Positions 28,933 through 36,254 of a DNA stretch of 64,000 nucleotides are shown piece by piece. How positions within the stretch are numbered: the first letter of the stretch is position 1; each line of letters opens with the position of its first letter. Below the pieces are notes generated by a model that ran no database searches, was not told the origin of the DNA, and worked only from the letters and a program-made list of their open reading frames with translations. A program made the translations under genes and the position numbers. The stretch comes from Corynebacterium sp. ACRQK (GTDB lineage Bacteria > Actinomycetota > Actinomycetes > Mycobacteriales > Mycobacteriaceae): the NCBI RefSeq assembly GCF_022345965.1, contig NZ_JAKRMU010000001.1, positions 1-64,000 on the forward strand. The letters run 5' to 3'.

Positions 28933-29535
28933 CTAGATCCACCCATTCGTCTTCGCCACGTGTGCCGCCTCGTAGCGATTCCCGGCACCTGTCTTCGCCA
29001 TGATGCTGGAGATGTGGTTACGCACAGTTCCCGGCGATAAGTGCAGCGCCTTGGCGATGGAAGGGGAGCTCTTGCCCTCGAAAAGCTGCTGGCACACCTC
29101 GGTTTCCCTCTCGCTAAGGGGATTATCGGGCGTCAATAGGCTTTCCTGGGCGAGCGTCGGGTCGATAACGCGTAGGCCGACATGGACCCGTCGGATAGCA
29201 TCGGCGAGCTCCTCGGGGGGCGTGTCCTTAACGATGAACCCGTCCACGCCAACCTCCATGGCACGTTTCACGTACCCGGCCTTGCCGAATGTCGTCACGA
29301 TCAGGCAGCGGCATCGATTACCGGCAAGCTTCTTTGCGGCATCGATGCCGTTCATCCCGGGCATCTCGATGTCCAGCAGAGCCACGTCGATGGGCTGTTC
29401 CTGGGCGAGGGCCACGGCCTCGGTCCCGGTCGCGCATTCGGCAACGACCTCGATGTCCGGCTCCGCGTTCAGCAGCGCGATGAGCGCCCCGCGCACGAGC
29501 GATTGATCCTCGGCAAGTAGCACACGAATCGTCAT
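28933..29535 (-). CDS. NarL/LuxR-family response regulator
   Basis: A 200-residue regulator. The receiver domain has the phospho-acceptor Asp55 in VALLDIEMPGMNG and the acidic pocket LAEDQ at residues 8-10. The C-terminal LuxR-type HTH is visible as PLSERETEVCQQLFEGKSSPSIAKAL with LSPGTVRNHISSI. Its ATG overlaps the stop of the histidine kinase gene (ATGA), so they are translated together. It is the last gene of a four-gene unit with an ABC-2 exporter and is the likely controller of that unit. Confidence 0.93.
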   Translation of the reverse strand: MTIRVLLAEDQSLVRGALIALLNAEPDIEVVAECATGTEAVALAQEQPIDVALLDIEMPGMNGIDAAKKLAGNRCRCLIVTTFGKAGYVKRAMEVGVDGFIVKDTPPEELADAIRRVHVGLRVIDPTLAQESLLTPDNPLSERETEVCQQLFEGKSSPSIAKALHLSPGTVRNHISSIMAKTGAGNRYEAAHVAKTNGWI

Positions 29536-30659
29536 CGGGCGGCCTCCTCGGCCACTGCGCTATCGTCGATCAGCTCGTCGTCGTCTTCCATCGCGATCAG
29601 CACGGTACTCAGGCCCTGTTCGCGGCACACAATCAGCTTCCCACCGGCTTCCTCGACTCTTTGGCGCAGGCCGGCCAGCCCGCCTGTACCCTGCGTGGCC
29701 TCGCCGTTAAATCCGCAGCCGTCATCGGTGACTTGTAACTTGTCGGCTGTGACGCTCACCCAGCACGCGCTCGCCCCGGAGTGCCGCACCACGTTTGTCG
29801 TAAGTTCGCGCAGACCCCAGGAAAACACTGTGTCGTGCGCGCCCGGTGCCTGTAGGAGTTCGGGTAGATGCGCGGTGACGCCCTTAGTTTCCAAAGCCCG
29901 GCGCGCCGCCTGCAGCTCACCGGCGAAGGTGGGTGTACGCATTCGGGTGACCGTCGAACGCACCTCCGCCAAGGCTAGGCGGGAGAGGTCGCTGATTTCC
30001 TTGAGTTCCTGCCTAGCCTGCTCGGGGTTGTTGTCCATTGCCCGCCTGGCGACCTCGGACTTTAGGTTGATCACCGTCAGCGAATGCCCCAGCAGATCGT
30101 GCACATCCGTGGCAATGTCCTCCCGCTGCTGCGCCAGGTCCAGCTCGTGCCGCAGCTTGTGGCGGGATTCATCGTATTGGCCGAAAATCCCAAGTGCGAC
30201 GAGTAATAACGGCATGACGAAAAGGGTGAGTGCGGCCCAGGTAAGGTCGTCCGGCGACCAGTTCCACACTGCAACTGTCCCGAGTACACCCGTTGCCACC
30301 ACGATCGGCAGTGCCTTCCGCAGCGTCACCGTGAATCCCAACATCGCGGCCAGGTAGGGGGCAAAGGCCACCGAGCCAGTTTGCATCGCTGGCACGCTAG
30401 CCAACGCAATGGCTAGCAGAATGCCCCAGCGCAGCAGTGCCCGCGCTAGTGTTCCCCAGGCGCGGGGGAAGTATCGCAGAGAGCCAAAGGCGTAGAAGTA
30501 GAACGCGCCGAAAGCCAGCAGGCATATTGTCATCCAGGCTTTCGCCATAATGGCGAATCCTTCCCCTGTGTAAACCTGCAGGGCGACGGGCACCAGGAAT
30601 ATCAGCCATATTGAGGCGAAGATGGCGGAGTTCAACTGAAACCCGTCGAAAGGGCGCAT
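29532..30659 (-). CDS. sensor histidine kinase (HisKA_3 type)
   Basis: A 375-residue membrane kinase. About five hydrophobic segments (first SAIFASIWLIFLVPVAL) fill residues 1-165, followed by the dimerisation/phosphorylation motif DVHDLLGHSLTVINLK and a C-terminal ATPase domain (GLRELTTNVVRHS, DDGCGFNG, GTGGLAGLRQRV). The ATG at 30659 overlaps the stop of the ABC permease, so I chose it over an upstream frame extension to 30722. There is no large extracytoplasmic sensor; such intramembrane-sensing kinases often monitor an adjacent transporter or cell-envelope stress. Confidence 0.92.
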   Translation of the reverse strand: MRPFDGFQLNSAIFASIWLIFLVPVALQVYTGEGFAIMAKAWMTICLLAFGAFYFYAFGSLRYFPRAWGTLARALLRWGILLAIALASVPAMQTGSVAFAPYLAAMLGFTVTLRKALPIVVATGVLGTVAVWNWSPDDLTWAALTLFVMPLLLVALGIFGQYDESRHKLRHELDLAQQREDIATDVHDLLGHSLTVINLKSEVARRAMDNNPEQARQELKEISDLSRLALAEVRSTVTRMRTPTFAGELQAARRALETKGVTAHLPELLQAPGAHDTVFSWGLRELTTNVVRHSGASACWVSVTADKLQVTDDGCGFNGEATQGTGGLAGLRQRVEEAGGKLIVCREQGLSTVLIAMEDDDELIDDSAVAEEAAR

Positions 30660-31420
30660 TAGCTGCGCTCCTTGTCGCGCTTGCCCATCAGCAGGCAGAA
30701 GCCTACGAAGATCGCCGTCCATACTGCGATGCTAACCCAGGCGTACCACATCGGGTCGTTGATGAATCCGTGGTCGAGCAGTTGAGCGCCTTCGGCCAGC
30801 GGCCAGCGAACCAGCGTCACTGCGCCATACATCGGGGTGAAACGGCCCACCTGCAGCAGCGATCCGCTGAGAGGCATAAAAACGTTTCCGGCGAAGGCCA
30901 GGATCACGATGGATGCAGTGGCGATGGAAACCGTGTTCGATTTCGGAACCACCAGCGTCCACGCCAAGCCGTAGAAGCCGAAAGGTATGGCACACAGTAC
31001 ACATGCGACAAAACTCAACGCCCATTGGTCGGCCTGCATGTGGGCCCGGGTCAGTCCGCCGACTATAAACACGGCCACGATCGGCAGCACCGCACGCACG
31101 GCGATGCTCAGGACATTGGCGAAGGCTAGCTGCCACGGGCGCAGGGGAGTAAGGGCCAGCTGCCTGCCCCAACCACTGCGGTTATCTGTCACGGAAGTAC
31201 CCGCTGCGCCGACGGCGCCTACTACGCCGGCGTAGAAGGCCATGCCCAGCATGACGAACGCGGAGACGTTTCCGCCGTTCATTTCCTGATCGCCATATTC
31301 CTGCATTGCGCCGAAAATCAGGTAGAAGAAGATCGGCAGGCCGACGCTGAAGAACAAGGTGGTCATGTCCCGGCGCAGGCGTAGTAGCTCGTAGCCAGCG
31401 AATTTTAGGGTGGTGCTCAT
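30659..31420 (-). CDS. ABC-2 type transporter permease
   Basis: A 253-residue membrane protein with six predicted helices, starting MSTTLKFAGYELLRLRRDMTT. It has the pattern of ABC-2 exporter permeases, with a conserved NVFMPLSG loop and a glycine-rich first third (FYAGVVGAVGAAGTSV). It probably forms a dimer energised by the ATPase encoded 4 nt upstream. The substrate is unknown; drug, peptide or lipid export are the usual roles for this layout with a two-component system. Confidence 0.9.
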   Translation of the reverse strand: MSTTLKFAGYELLRLRRDMTTLFFSVGLPIFFYLIFGAMQEYGDQEMNGGNVSAFVMLGMAFYAGVVGAVGAAGTSVTDNRSGWGRQLALTPLRPWQLAFANVLSIAVRAVLPIVAVFIVGGLTRAHMQADQWALSFVACVLCAIPFGFYGLAWTLVVPKSNTVSIATASIVILAFAGNVFMPLSGSLLQVGRFTPMYGAVTLVRWPLAEGAQLLDHGFINDPMWYAWVSIAVWTAIFVGFCLLMGKRDKERS

Positions 31421-31424
31421 TGCT

Positions 31425-32351
31425 CTAGGCCTCCTGGTTTTCGTTCGTCAGCGTAAGGAACGTGTCCTCCAGGCTGTGGCTGGTGATGTCGAGATCTCGG
31501 GCGTCAGTTTCCGTTAATAGGTACCGGGCAAGCGCGTCAGAGTCGTTGGTTGTGATACGAAGGCGACGGCCGTTTACTTCACTCTTTATGACGCCCCTAA
31601 GGCTCGATAGCTCGGGGAATCCACCCGGGAACTCGGCGCTAACCACGCGGTTGGCGCTCATGTTTCGCAACTCGTCGGTGGTGCCGTCGACAACAATCTC
31701 GCCTTCGTGCATAAGCACAATTCGCTGGGCGAAATTGTCCGCTTCCTCTAGGTAGTGGGTCGCGAAGATGATCGTGCGGCCCAGCTGCGCCTGATGCTTC
31801 ATGGAGTCCCAGAAGCGGTGGCGTGCGCCGGCGTCCATACCAGCGGTGGGCTCATCGAGGATGAGGATGTCCGGGTTGCCGAGGATTGCTAGGGCGAAGC
31901 GAAGGCGCTGCTGCTCGCCACCGGAGCACTTGCCTACGCGGCGCTTGTAGATCGGCTCCAGGTTGGCCTGCTCGATAACCTCTTCGAGCGGTAGGTGCTC
32001 GGGGAATGCGGCGGCGATCATCTCCACAGTGTCCTTCACGGTCAGATCGTGGAGCAGGCCACCGGTCTGCATCAGTGCGCTGATGTTTTGGTCGTACACT
32101 GCCTGCTTGGGGGAGCGGCCCATGACTCTCACCGTCCCTGTGGTCGGGGAAGTAAGCCCCAGGATCAGGTCCACGAGGGTGGTCTTGCCCGCGCCGTTGG
32201 TGCCAAGCAGTGCAATGATCTCGCCAGGGCGAACGCTTAGGCTTACGTCCTTCAGCGCGTGCACCGGTTTGTTGGAACGTGGGTTGAAGGTCTTGCTGAT
32301 TCCTCTTATTTCTATGGCGTGGGCCAGTTGTGTCGCACTCATGGTCTTCAC
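31425..32351 (-). CDS. ABC transporter ATP-binding protein
   Basis: A 308-residue (or 305-residue) ATPase. Walker A is ALLGTNGAGKTTLVDLILGL, the signature is GKCSGGEQQRLRFALAILG and Walker B is ILILDEPTAGMDAGA, with H-loop FATHYLEEAD. The signature reads CSGGE in place of LSGGQ, which is still within family variation. GTG 32351 and ATG 32342 are both possible starts; neither has a strong ribosome site. It is the first gene of the transporter-kinase-regulator operon and is divergent from the GT87 gene. Confidence 0.92.
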   Translation of the reverse strand: MKTMSATQLAHAIEIRGISKTFNPRSNKPVHALKDVSLSVRPGEIIALLGTNGAGKTTLVDLILGLTSPTTGTVRVMGRSPKQAVYDQNISALMQTGGLLHDLTVKDTVEMIAAAFPEHLPLEEVIEQANLEPIYKRRVGKCSGGEQQRLRFALAILGNPDILILDEPTAGMDAGARHRFWDSMKHQAQLGRTIIFATHYLEEADNFAQRIVLMHEGEIVVDGTTDELRNMSANRVVSAEFPGGFPELSSLRGVIKSEVNGRRLRITTNDSDALARYLLTETDARDLDITSHSLEDTFLTLTNENQEA

Positions 32352-32400
32352 GTTATTTCGGGTCTGAAAAGTGCACGGATAGTTTTCGTCACGGAATTCA

Positions 32401-32418
32401 CCATGACGTTTGTCATGG
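32401..32418. promoter_or_regulatory. 18-bp perfect palindrome between the ABC/TCS operon and the GT87 gene
   Basis: CCATGACGTTTGTCATGG pairs 7 bp on each side of a GTTT spacer. It lies 50 nt upstream of the ABC ATPase start and 89 nt upstream of the GT87 start. LuxR-type response regulators bind such inverted repeats, so autoregulation by the downstream regulator is a reasonable inference. There is no direct evidence for which protein binds. Confidence 0.5.
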
Positions 32419-32506
32419 GCTGTCTTGGGTGCTGTAGAAAATCCTGTTCTTTGTTGCTAGGTCGTGGTAACCAAAAAGCAACGATTGGCGTTTTAAAGTA
32501 AACGAG

Positions 32507-33820
32507 ATGAGTTTTATAGCTTCCACCAGTTCGCGCGGCGCCTCCAAGAGGCTTCCGGGCGCTTTTGGTGCGTTTGTGGCTTTCGCTCTTCTCGCTGCCT
32601 ATGCAGTGTATCGGCTTACCCTGCCGGAGGTTCGCTCCTCCTGGTTCACGAACCTCTTCAAGTGGCCAACGGACTTCAAGGTCTATTACAACGCTGCGGT
32701 TGCCCTGAATAGCGGGCAGGAGTTGTACTCCCAGCCCTTCGTCGGGGGTTTCCCTTTTACTTATCCGCCGTTTTCGGGCGTGATTTTTAGGGTCTTGCCG
32801 TTGGCGCGGTTCGAGGTTGCGGCGAGTATCTGGCTAGGCCTCACCGCCTTGGTGCTGTTTGCTGTGATTATCGGGGTCTTCCGCGAGCGCGGTTATGCCT
32901 GGTCCCCGGGGCTAATCCTCGTTTCCCTGGCGGCGCTAGTCGCTTCCATCCACCTGGCTCCGGTTTTCGGTACCTTCTTCTGGGGTCAGATCAACATCTT
33001 CCTCATGGGCTTGATCGCCTTGGATTTCCTGCGCAGGCGCACTGGCAACCGAGGCGGGGGTATCTTCAGCGGGTTGGCCGCGGGAATCAAGCTCACCCCA
33101 GTGTTCTTCTACTTGCCATTGTTGCTGGGGAGGCGCTGGCGGGCGATGGTCTACATGACCGTAACGATCCTCGCGACTGTCGTCATCGGTTTCCTCTTCG
33201 TCCCGGACGCCAAGGCATTCTGGCAAACCAAGATCTTCGAAACGCAGCGCATTGGCGGTGAGGACAACCCGGGAGCGCAGTCCCTCGGCGCCGTCTTGCA
33301 TCGCCTGGGTTACGACAGCACCGTACTGTGGCTCGTCTGTGTGATCGCCATCGTCGTGCTGTACAGCATCGTGGTGTTGGGCTGTTACCGTCGCGGTAAC
33401 TACTCGATGATCATGGCCCTCGGCGGAGTTGTTGCCTGCATTATTTCGCCGTTTAGCTGGTATCACCACTGGGTGTTCTTGGTGCCGCTCTTTGTCGTTT
33501 TTCTGGACGCCGGGTTCCAGCTGGTACAGGCGGTCTCAGACAAGGTGAAGGGAGTGCTGGGCTGGGTTGTTGAGCAGCTTTTGAGCTTCGCAGTGGTGGC
33601 GGTATTGACGGTGGTGTTCCTGCCTTTTGTCGGCAACGCCACTTCGCGCAAATTCGGCTTCTTCGGCCAGAGCGTGGCCCACAATAACCCGTTTTGGCAG
33701 GGCGCCTTCACCTTCCTTGGCGTGGCCTTCGTCGTGGTGGCTGCTGCGTACTACGCGGTCCGGTTTTTCACGGACCGTCGTACTACTGGAACCGATCGCG
33801 ACGCTGCTGATTCTCTGTAA
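32507..33820 (+). CDS. GT87-family membrane glycosyltransferase (DUF2029)
   Basis: A 437-residue polytopic protein with about ten membrane segments. WPTDFKVYYNAAVAL near residue 55 has the Asp-containing first loop typical of GT87 polyprenyl-phosphomannose-dependent alpha-mannosyltransferases, followed by GFPFTYPPFSGVIF. Corynebacterial and mycobacterial members add mannose to phosphatidylinositol mannosides or lipomannan/lipoarabinomannan, so a role in envelope glycolipid synthesis is expected; the exact linkage is unknown. The start is ATG 32507. Shared regulatory region with the divergent ABC operon. Confidence 0.87.
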   Translation: MSFIASTSSRGASKRLPGAFGAFVAFALLAAYAVYRLTLPEVRSSWFTNLFKWPTDFKVYYNAAVALNSGQELYSQPFVGGFPFTYPPFSGVIFRVLPLARFEVAASIWLGLTALVLFAVIIGVFRERGYAWSPGLILVSLAALVASIHLAPVFGTFFWGQINIFLMGLIALDFLRRRTGNRGGGIFSGLAAGIKLTPVFFYLPLLLGRRWRAMVYMTVTILATVVIGFLFVPDAKAFWQTKIFETQRIGGEDNPGAQSLGAVLHRLGYDSTVLWLVCVIAIVVLYSIVVLGCYRRGNYSMIMALGGVVACIISPFSWYHHWVFLVPLFVVFLDAGFQLVQAVSDKVKGVLGWVVEQLLSFAVVAVLTVVFLPFVGNATSRKFGFFGQSVAHNNPFWQGAFTFLGVAFVVVAAAYYAVRFFTDRRTTGTDRDAADSL

Positions 33821-33862
33821 AGGTGCGCTCGGCAGAGTGTTTGGTCTGCCGAACTTCTGACG

Positions 33863-33906
33863 TTGACGACACCTCACATGTGACGTACAGTTTCCTGTAC
33901 AGGAGG
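33863..33906 (+). promoter_or_regulatory. promoter and operator of the yefM-yoeB operon
   Basis: TTGACG (33863-33868), a 17-bp spacer and TACAGT (33886-33891) form a near-consensus promoter. Palindromes overlap it: TCACATGTGA (33874-33883) in the spacer, GTACAGTTTCCTGTAC (33885-33900), and CCTGTACAGG (33894-33903) containing the TGTACA core known from YefM operators in E. coli. The AGGAGG ribosome site follows at 33901-33906. Confidence 0.75.
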
Positions 33907-33912
33907 TGTGCT

Positions 33913-34167
33913 GTGAAAACGTTTAATTATACCGAATCCCGCGCGAACTACGCGAAGGTGCTCAGCGATGTTGTCGACGATCGCGAGGAAGCCATTATTA
34001 CTCGAGCTGGTCACGAGGACGTCGTGATCGTTTCGCTCTCCGAGTACGAATCGCTGCGAGAAACTGCTTACCTTCTGCGCTCTCCCGAGAACGCTCGCCG
34101 CCTCCTCGGTTCCATCGAGAACCTGGAGCGGGGGCGCGGCGCCCACCACGACCTCATTGAGGACTAA
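33913..34167 (+). CDS. yefM: YefM/Phd-type antitoxin
   Basis: An 84-residue antitoxin starting at GTG 33913, six bases after a perfect AGGAGG. The N-terminal DNA-binding and dimerisation part (MKTFNYTESRANYAKVLSDV) and VIVSLSEYESLRETAYLL are diagnostic of the family. The C-terminal tail (ENLERGRGAHHDLIED) would wrap the toxin. It neutralises the YoeB toxin and represses its own promoter. The stop overlaps the toxin ATG by one base (TAATG). Confidence 0.92.
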   Translation: MKTFNYTESRANYAKVLSDVVDDREEAIITRAGHEDVVIVSLSEYESLRETAYLLRSPENARRLLGSIENLERGRGAHHDLIED

Positions 34168-34427
34168 TGATTCTCGTTTGGGATGAGTCTGCCTGGGAGG
34201 ACTACTTGTGGTGGCAGACGGCGGATCGCCGCACCCTGAAGAGAATCAACCGGCTCATTAAAGACATTGCCCGCAATGGTAACGAGGGCATCGGCAAGCC
34301 TGAAGCCCTCAAGCACGGCCTATCTGGCTATTGGTCCAGGCGGATCACCGACGAGCACCGCCTGGTGTACAAGGTAGTGGACGGAGAGATTCGCATCGCG
34401 GCTTGTCGATACCACTACGGGAGCTGA
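34167..34427 (+). CDS. yoeB: YoeB-type mRNA interferase toxin
   Basis: An 86-residue toxin that cleaves mRNA in the ribosomal A site. All catalytic positions of E. coli YoeB are present at the same numbers: Glu46 in KPEALKH, Arg65 in DEHRLVY, His83 and Tyr84 in CRYHYGS. SGYWSRRI is also typical. The gene is intact, so the module should be active. It is in an accessory stretch and ends 2 nt before the convergent HTH-DUF3887 gene. Confidence 0.94.
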   Translation: MILVWDESAWEDYLWWQTADRRTLKRINRLIKDIARNGNEGIGKPEALKHGLSGYWSRRITDEHRLVYKVVDGEIRIAACRYHYGS

Positions 34428-34428
34428 C

Positions 34429-35016
34429 TTAGAACGGGTAGTCCGTGGCGTCGGGCGTCAAGAAAAGAACGCCAACTACCGTGCCCTCTCGGCTGACGGC
34501 GATCCGAGACATCAGTTCGCCGGCTTCATGGTTGAGTGTCGAGACGACGACGGAAGTGCCCGTGCTTTTTGTGGAGAGCGCTTCTGACGCCGGTGCCGCG
34601 TTGCGGTCTCCCTTGATGGGCACGATCGTCTGGTCGGTGATCTCCTGGAGTTCGCCGAAGTCGGTCAGGATTGAAGTCCACACGTCCACGATGACGGACC
34701 AGGGGAGGTCCTCACGGACGTGTGGGTCGAGCATTTCAATGGTTTCTGCTTCTTCGCCTTTGGAAATGTGGCGAATGAGCTTGTCTGAAATCTCGGGGAG
34801 ATTGTCGATTGATACTGGGGCCATGGTTTCTCCTGTAAAGGGGTTCCGCACCGCACCGAATCGTTTGAAGGCTGCCTGGCGGGAAACATTGAGCGCTTGC
34901 CCAATGTCCGCCCATGAATGTCCCGCATGTCTAGCTTGCGCGACGGCATCTTCCAACTCGTGTTCGGCGAGGCTGACTGCTTGCAGTGTGTGTCGGATAT
35001 TCGTCAATGGATCCAT
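34429..35016 (-). CDS. HTH protein with DUF3887-like domain
   Basis: A 195-residue protein. The N-terminal helix-turn-helix is [21 protein letters not shown] (residues about 33-53; only its core is given here as [15 protein letters not shown]). The C-terminal 120 residues ([45 protein letters not shown]) resemble DUF3887, a small alpha/beta domain of unknown role. The combination suggests a DNA-binding regulator with a ligand-sensing or effector domain. Its own promoter contains three GTTGAC-type half sites, which suggests autoregulation. Confidence 0.75.
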   Translation of the reverse strand: MDPLTNIRHTLQAVSLAEHELEDAVAQARHAGHSWADIGQALNVSRQAAFKRFGAVRNPFTGETMAPVSIDNLPEISDKLIRHISKGEEAETIEMLDPHVREDLPWSVIVDVWTSILTDFGELQEITDQTIVPIKGDRNAAPASEALSTKSTGTSVVVSTLNHEAGELMSRIAVSREGTVVGVLFLTPDATDYPF

Positions 35017-35023
35017 GACCGTA

Positions 35024-35064
35024 AGTTAACCATGGGTTGACGGTTGTGTCAACTAGTGGTTGAC
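35024..35064 (-). promoter_or_regulatory. promoter with repeated GTTGAC half sites upstream of the HTH-DUF3887 gene
   Basis: On the minus strand TTGACA (35047-35052), a 17-bp spacer and TTAACT (35024-35029) form a promoter ending 7 nt before the ATG, so the mRNA would be nearly leaderless. On the plus strand GTTGAC occurs at 35036-35041 and 35059-35064, GTCAAC at 35048-35053 and GTTAAC at 35025-35030. The pair GTTGAC/GTCAAC makes an inverted repeat over the -35 region. Confidence 0.55.
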
Positions 35065-35343
35065 ACGGGGCTGGGAGGTCGCTCTTAAACCTTGAAGTAG
35101 TGAAGTGGGGTAGGTGCAGCACGTTAGAGAGTGGGGGCGGTGGCTAAGGGTGGTTTATAGGACAAGACAGCAAGGCTTGAAAGATTGAAGTTGTTCGATA
35201 TTTCGTTCGAGGGTGACAGCACGGTGTCTATCGGGGGTGATGCACTAGAAGGCGAGGCAGCGCGTGCGTGTCTCGAGAACGATTTTGGACAGTGCGTTTA
35301 CCGTAGCGGCACTGAGACTTTCGGCCCAAGGAGGCATGCCCGG
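35065..35343. other. gap between the HTH gene and the hsdM remnant
   Basis: No gene is supported here. A frame runs from TTG 35185 into the hsdM remnant, but its first 53 codons show no family resemblance. AAGGAGGC at 35330-35337 serves as ribosome site for ATG 35344. Confidence 0.5.
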
Positions 35344-36036
35344 ATGAGTACAGCGGAACTCAATCAGTCCGCCGTTTGGAACACAGCAGACAAGTTTCTG
35401 CGCTCCATCGTCGAACCTGAAGATTACGGAGACTATATTCTGCCGATGACGGTGCTGCGTCGTCTCGAGTGCATTCTCGCGCCGACCAAAGACGAAGTTC
35501 TCGACCTGGTATGGAGTCTCCAGGAGGAGGGCTTCAGTGACGAGATGATCGATTGGGAGGTACAGGCCCGTTTTGGCCTTTCCTTCTATAACTCTTCTCG
35601 CCTGGACCTGACGAGGATCGCCCAGCTCGACGATCACGTATATGAGGCGCTGATGGACTACGTCGGCGCGTTCTCGGCCTCCGTCCGCGATGTGTGGGAT
35701 GCCTTCGATTTCGCGGTGAAGATGAAGACCCTCGATAGCGCTTCTCGTCTGTGGCCGGTGGTCAAACACTTCGCCACCATCGACATGAGCATGGAGGCGC
35801 TGCCGGATGCCCAGATGGGTGACCTCTTCGAGCACGTCATGTACAAGGCCTTCGACACAAAAGGCAAGGCCGCGGGTGCGTTCTACACACCGCGTGACGC
35901 GATCCGGCTCATGGTGGATATTCTTTTCGCTTCCGACGACATCGGACTGGCCTCGGACGGTGCTTCACGCACCGTGTACGAAACTTTCTTGCCACGACGG
36001 ATACAAATGCGTGCGAACTGCGTTTTGGTCGTCTGA
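35344..36036 (+). pseudogene. truncated type I restriction-modification methylase subunit (hsdM remnant)
   Basis: From ATG 35344 the frame encodes a recognisable HsdM N-terminus: AVWNTADKFLRSIVEPEDYG, ILPMTVLRRLECILAPTKDEV and the methylase entry GAFYTPRDAIRLMVDILF. In intact HsdM the next conserved segment is a DPxCGTGG SAM-binding motif. Here similarity stops at SRTVYE (about 35985) and a short unrelated tail follows to TGA 36034-36036. The catalytic NPPY motif, hsdS and hsdR are all absent. The product is under half the normal length and should not methylate DNA. The break probably marks the left junction of the ABC-F insertion. Confidence 0.8.
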
Positions 36037-36098
36037 TTGGTTCAAAACGGAGGCAGCTGGTCAATTCAGCGTTTCGCCCCTATTACGGAGCCGCTTGA

Positions 36099-36254
36099 GT
36101 CTCAGCGAATCGCGTATAATCGCGTATAATTAGACTGGATTCGTCGACTGACGACCTACCCGAACCGAGGAGCGTGTAATTCCGGTGAACATGTGATCTC
36201 CACTCAGCTCTGCTGAGACGTGACTGAAGTTACTTCTTCCTATTGGAGATTACT
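36099..36254 (+). promoter_or_regulatory. promoter and leader of the ABC-F gene
   Basis: A 10-bp unit CGCGTATAAT is repeated in tandem (36111-36120 and 36121-36130), creating two consensus TATAAT -10 elements 10 bp apart. A leader of about 115 nt follows. It contains a hairpin CTCAGC-TCT-GCTGAG (36203-36217), a start-stop GTGTAA behind GAGGAGC, and a minimal frame GTG-AAC-ATG-TGA. Leaders with tiny open frames and hairpins control many ABC-F resistance genes by ribosome-mediated attenuation; that is an inference here. No clear terminator with a T-run was seen. Confidence 0.5.
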
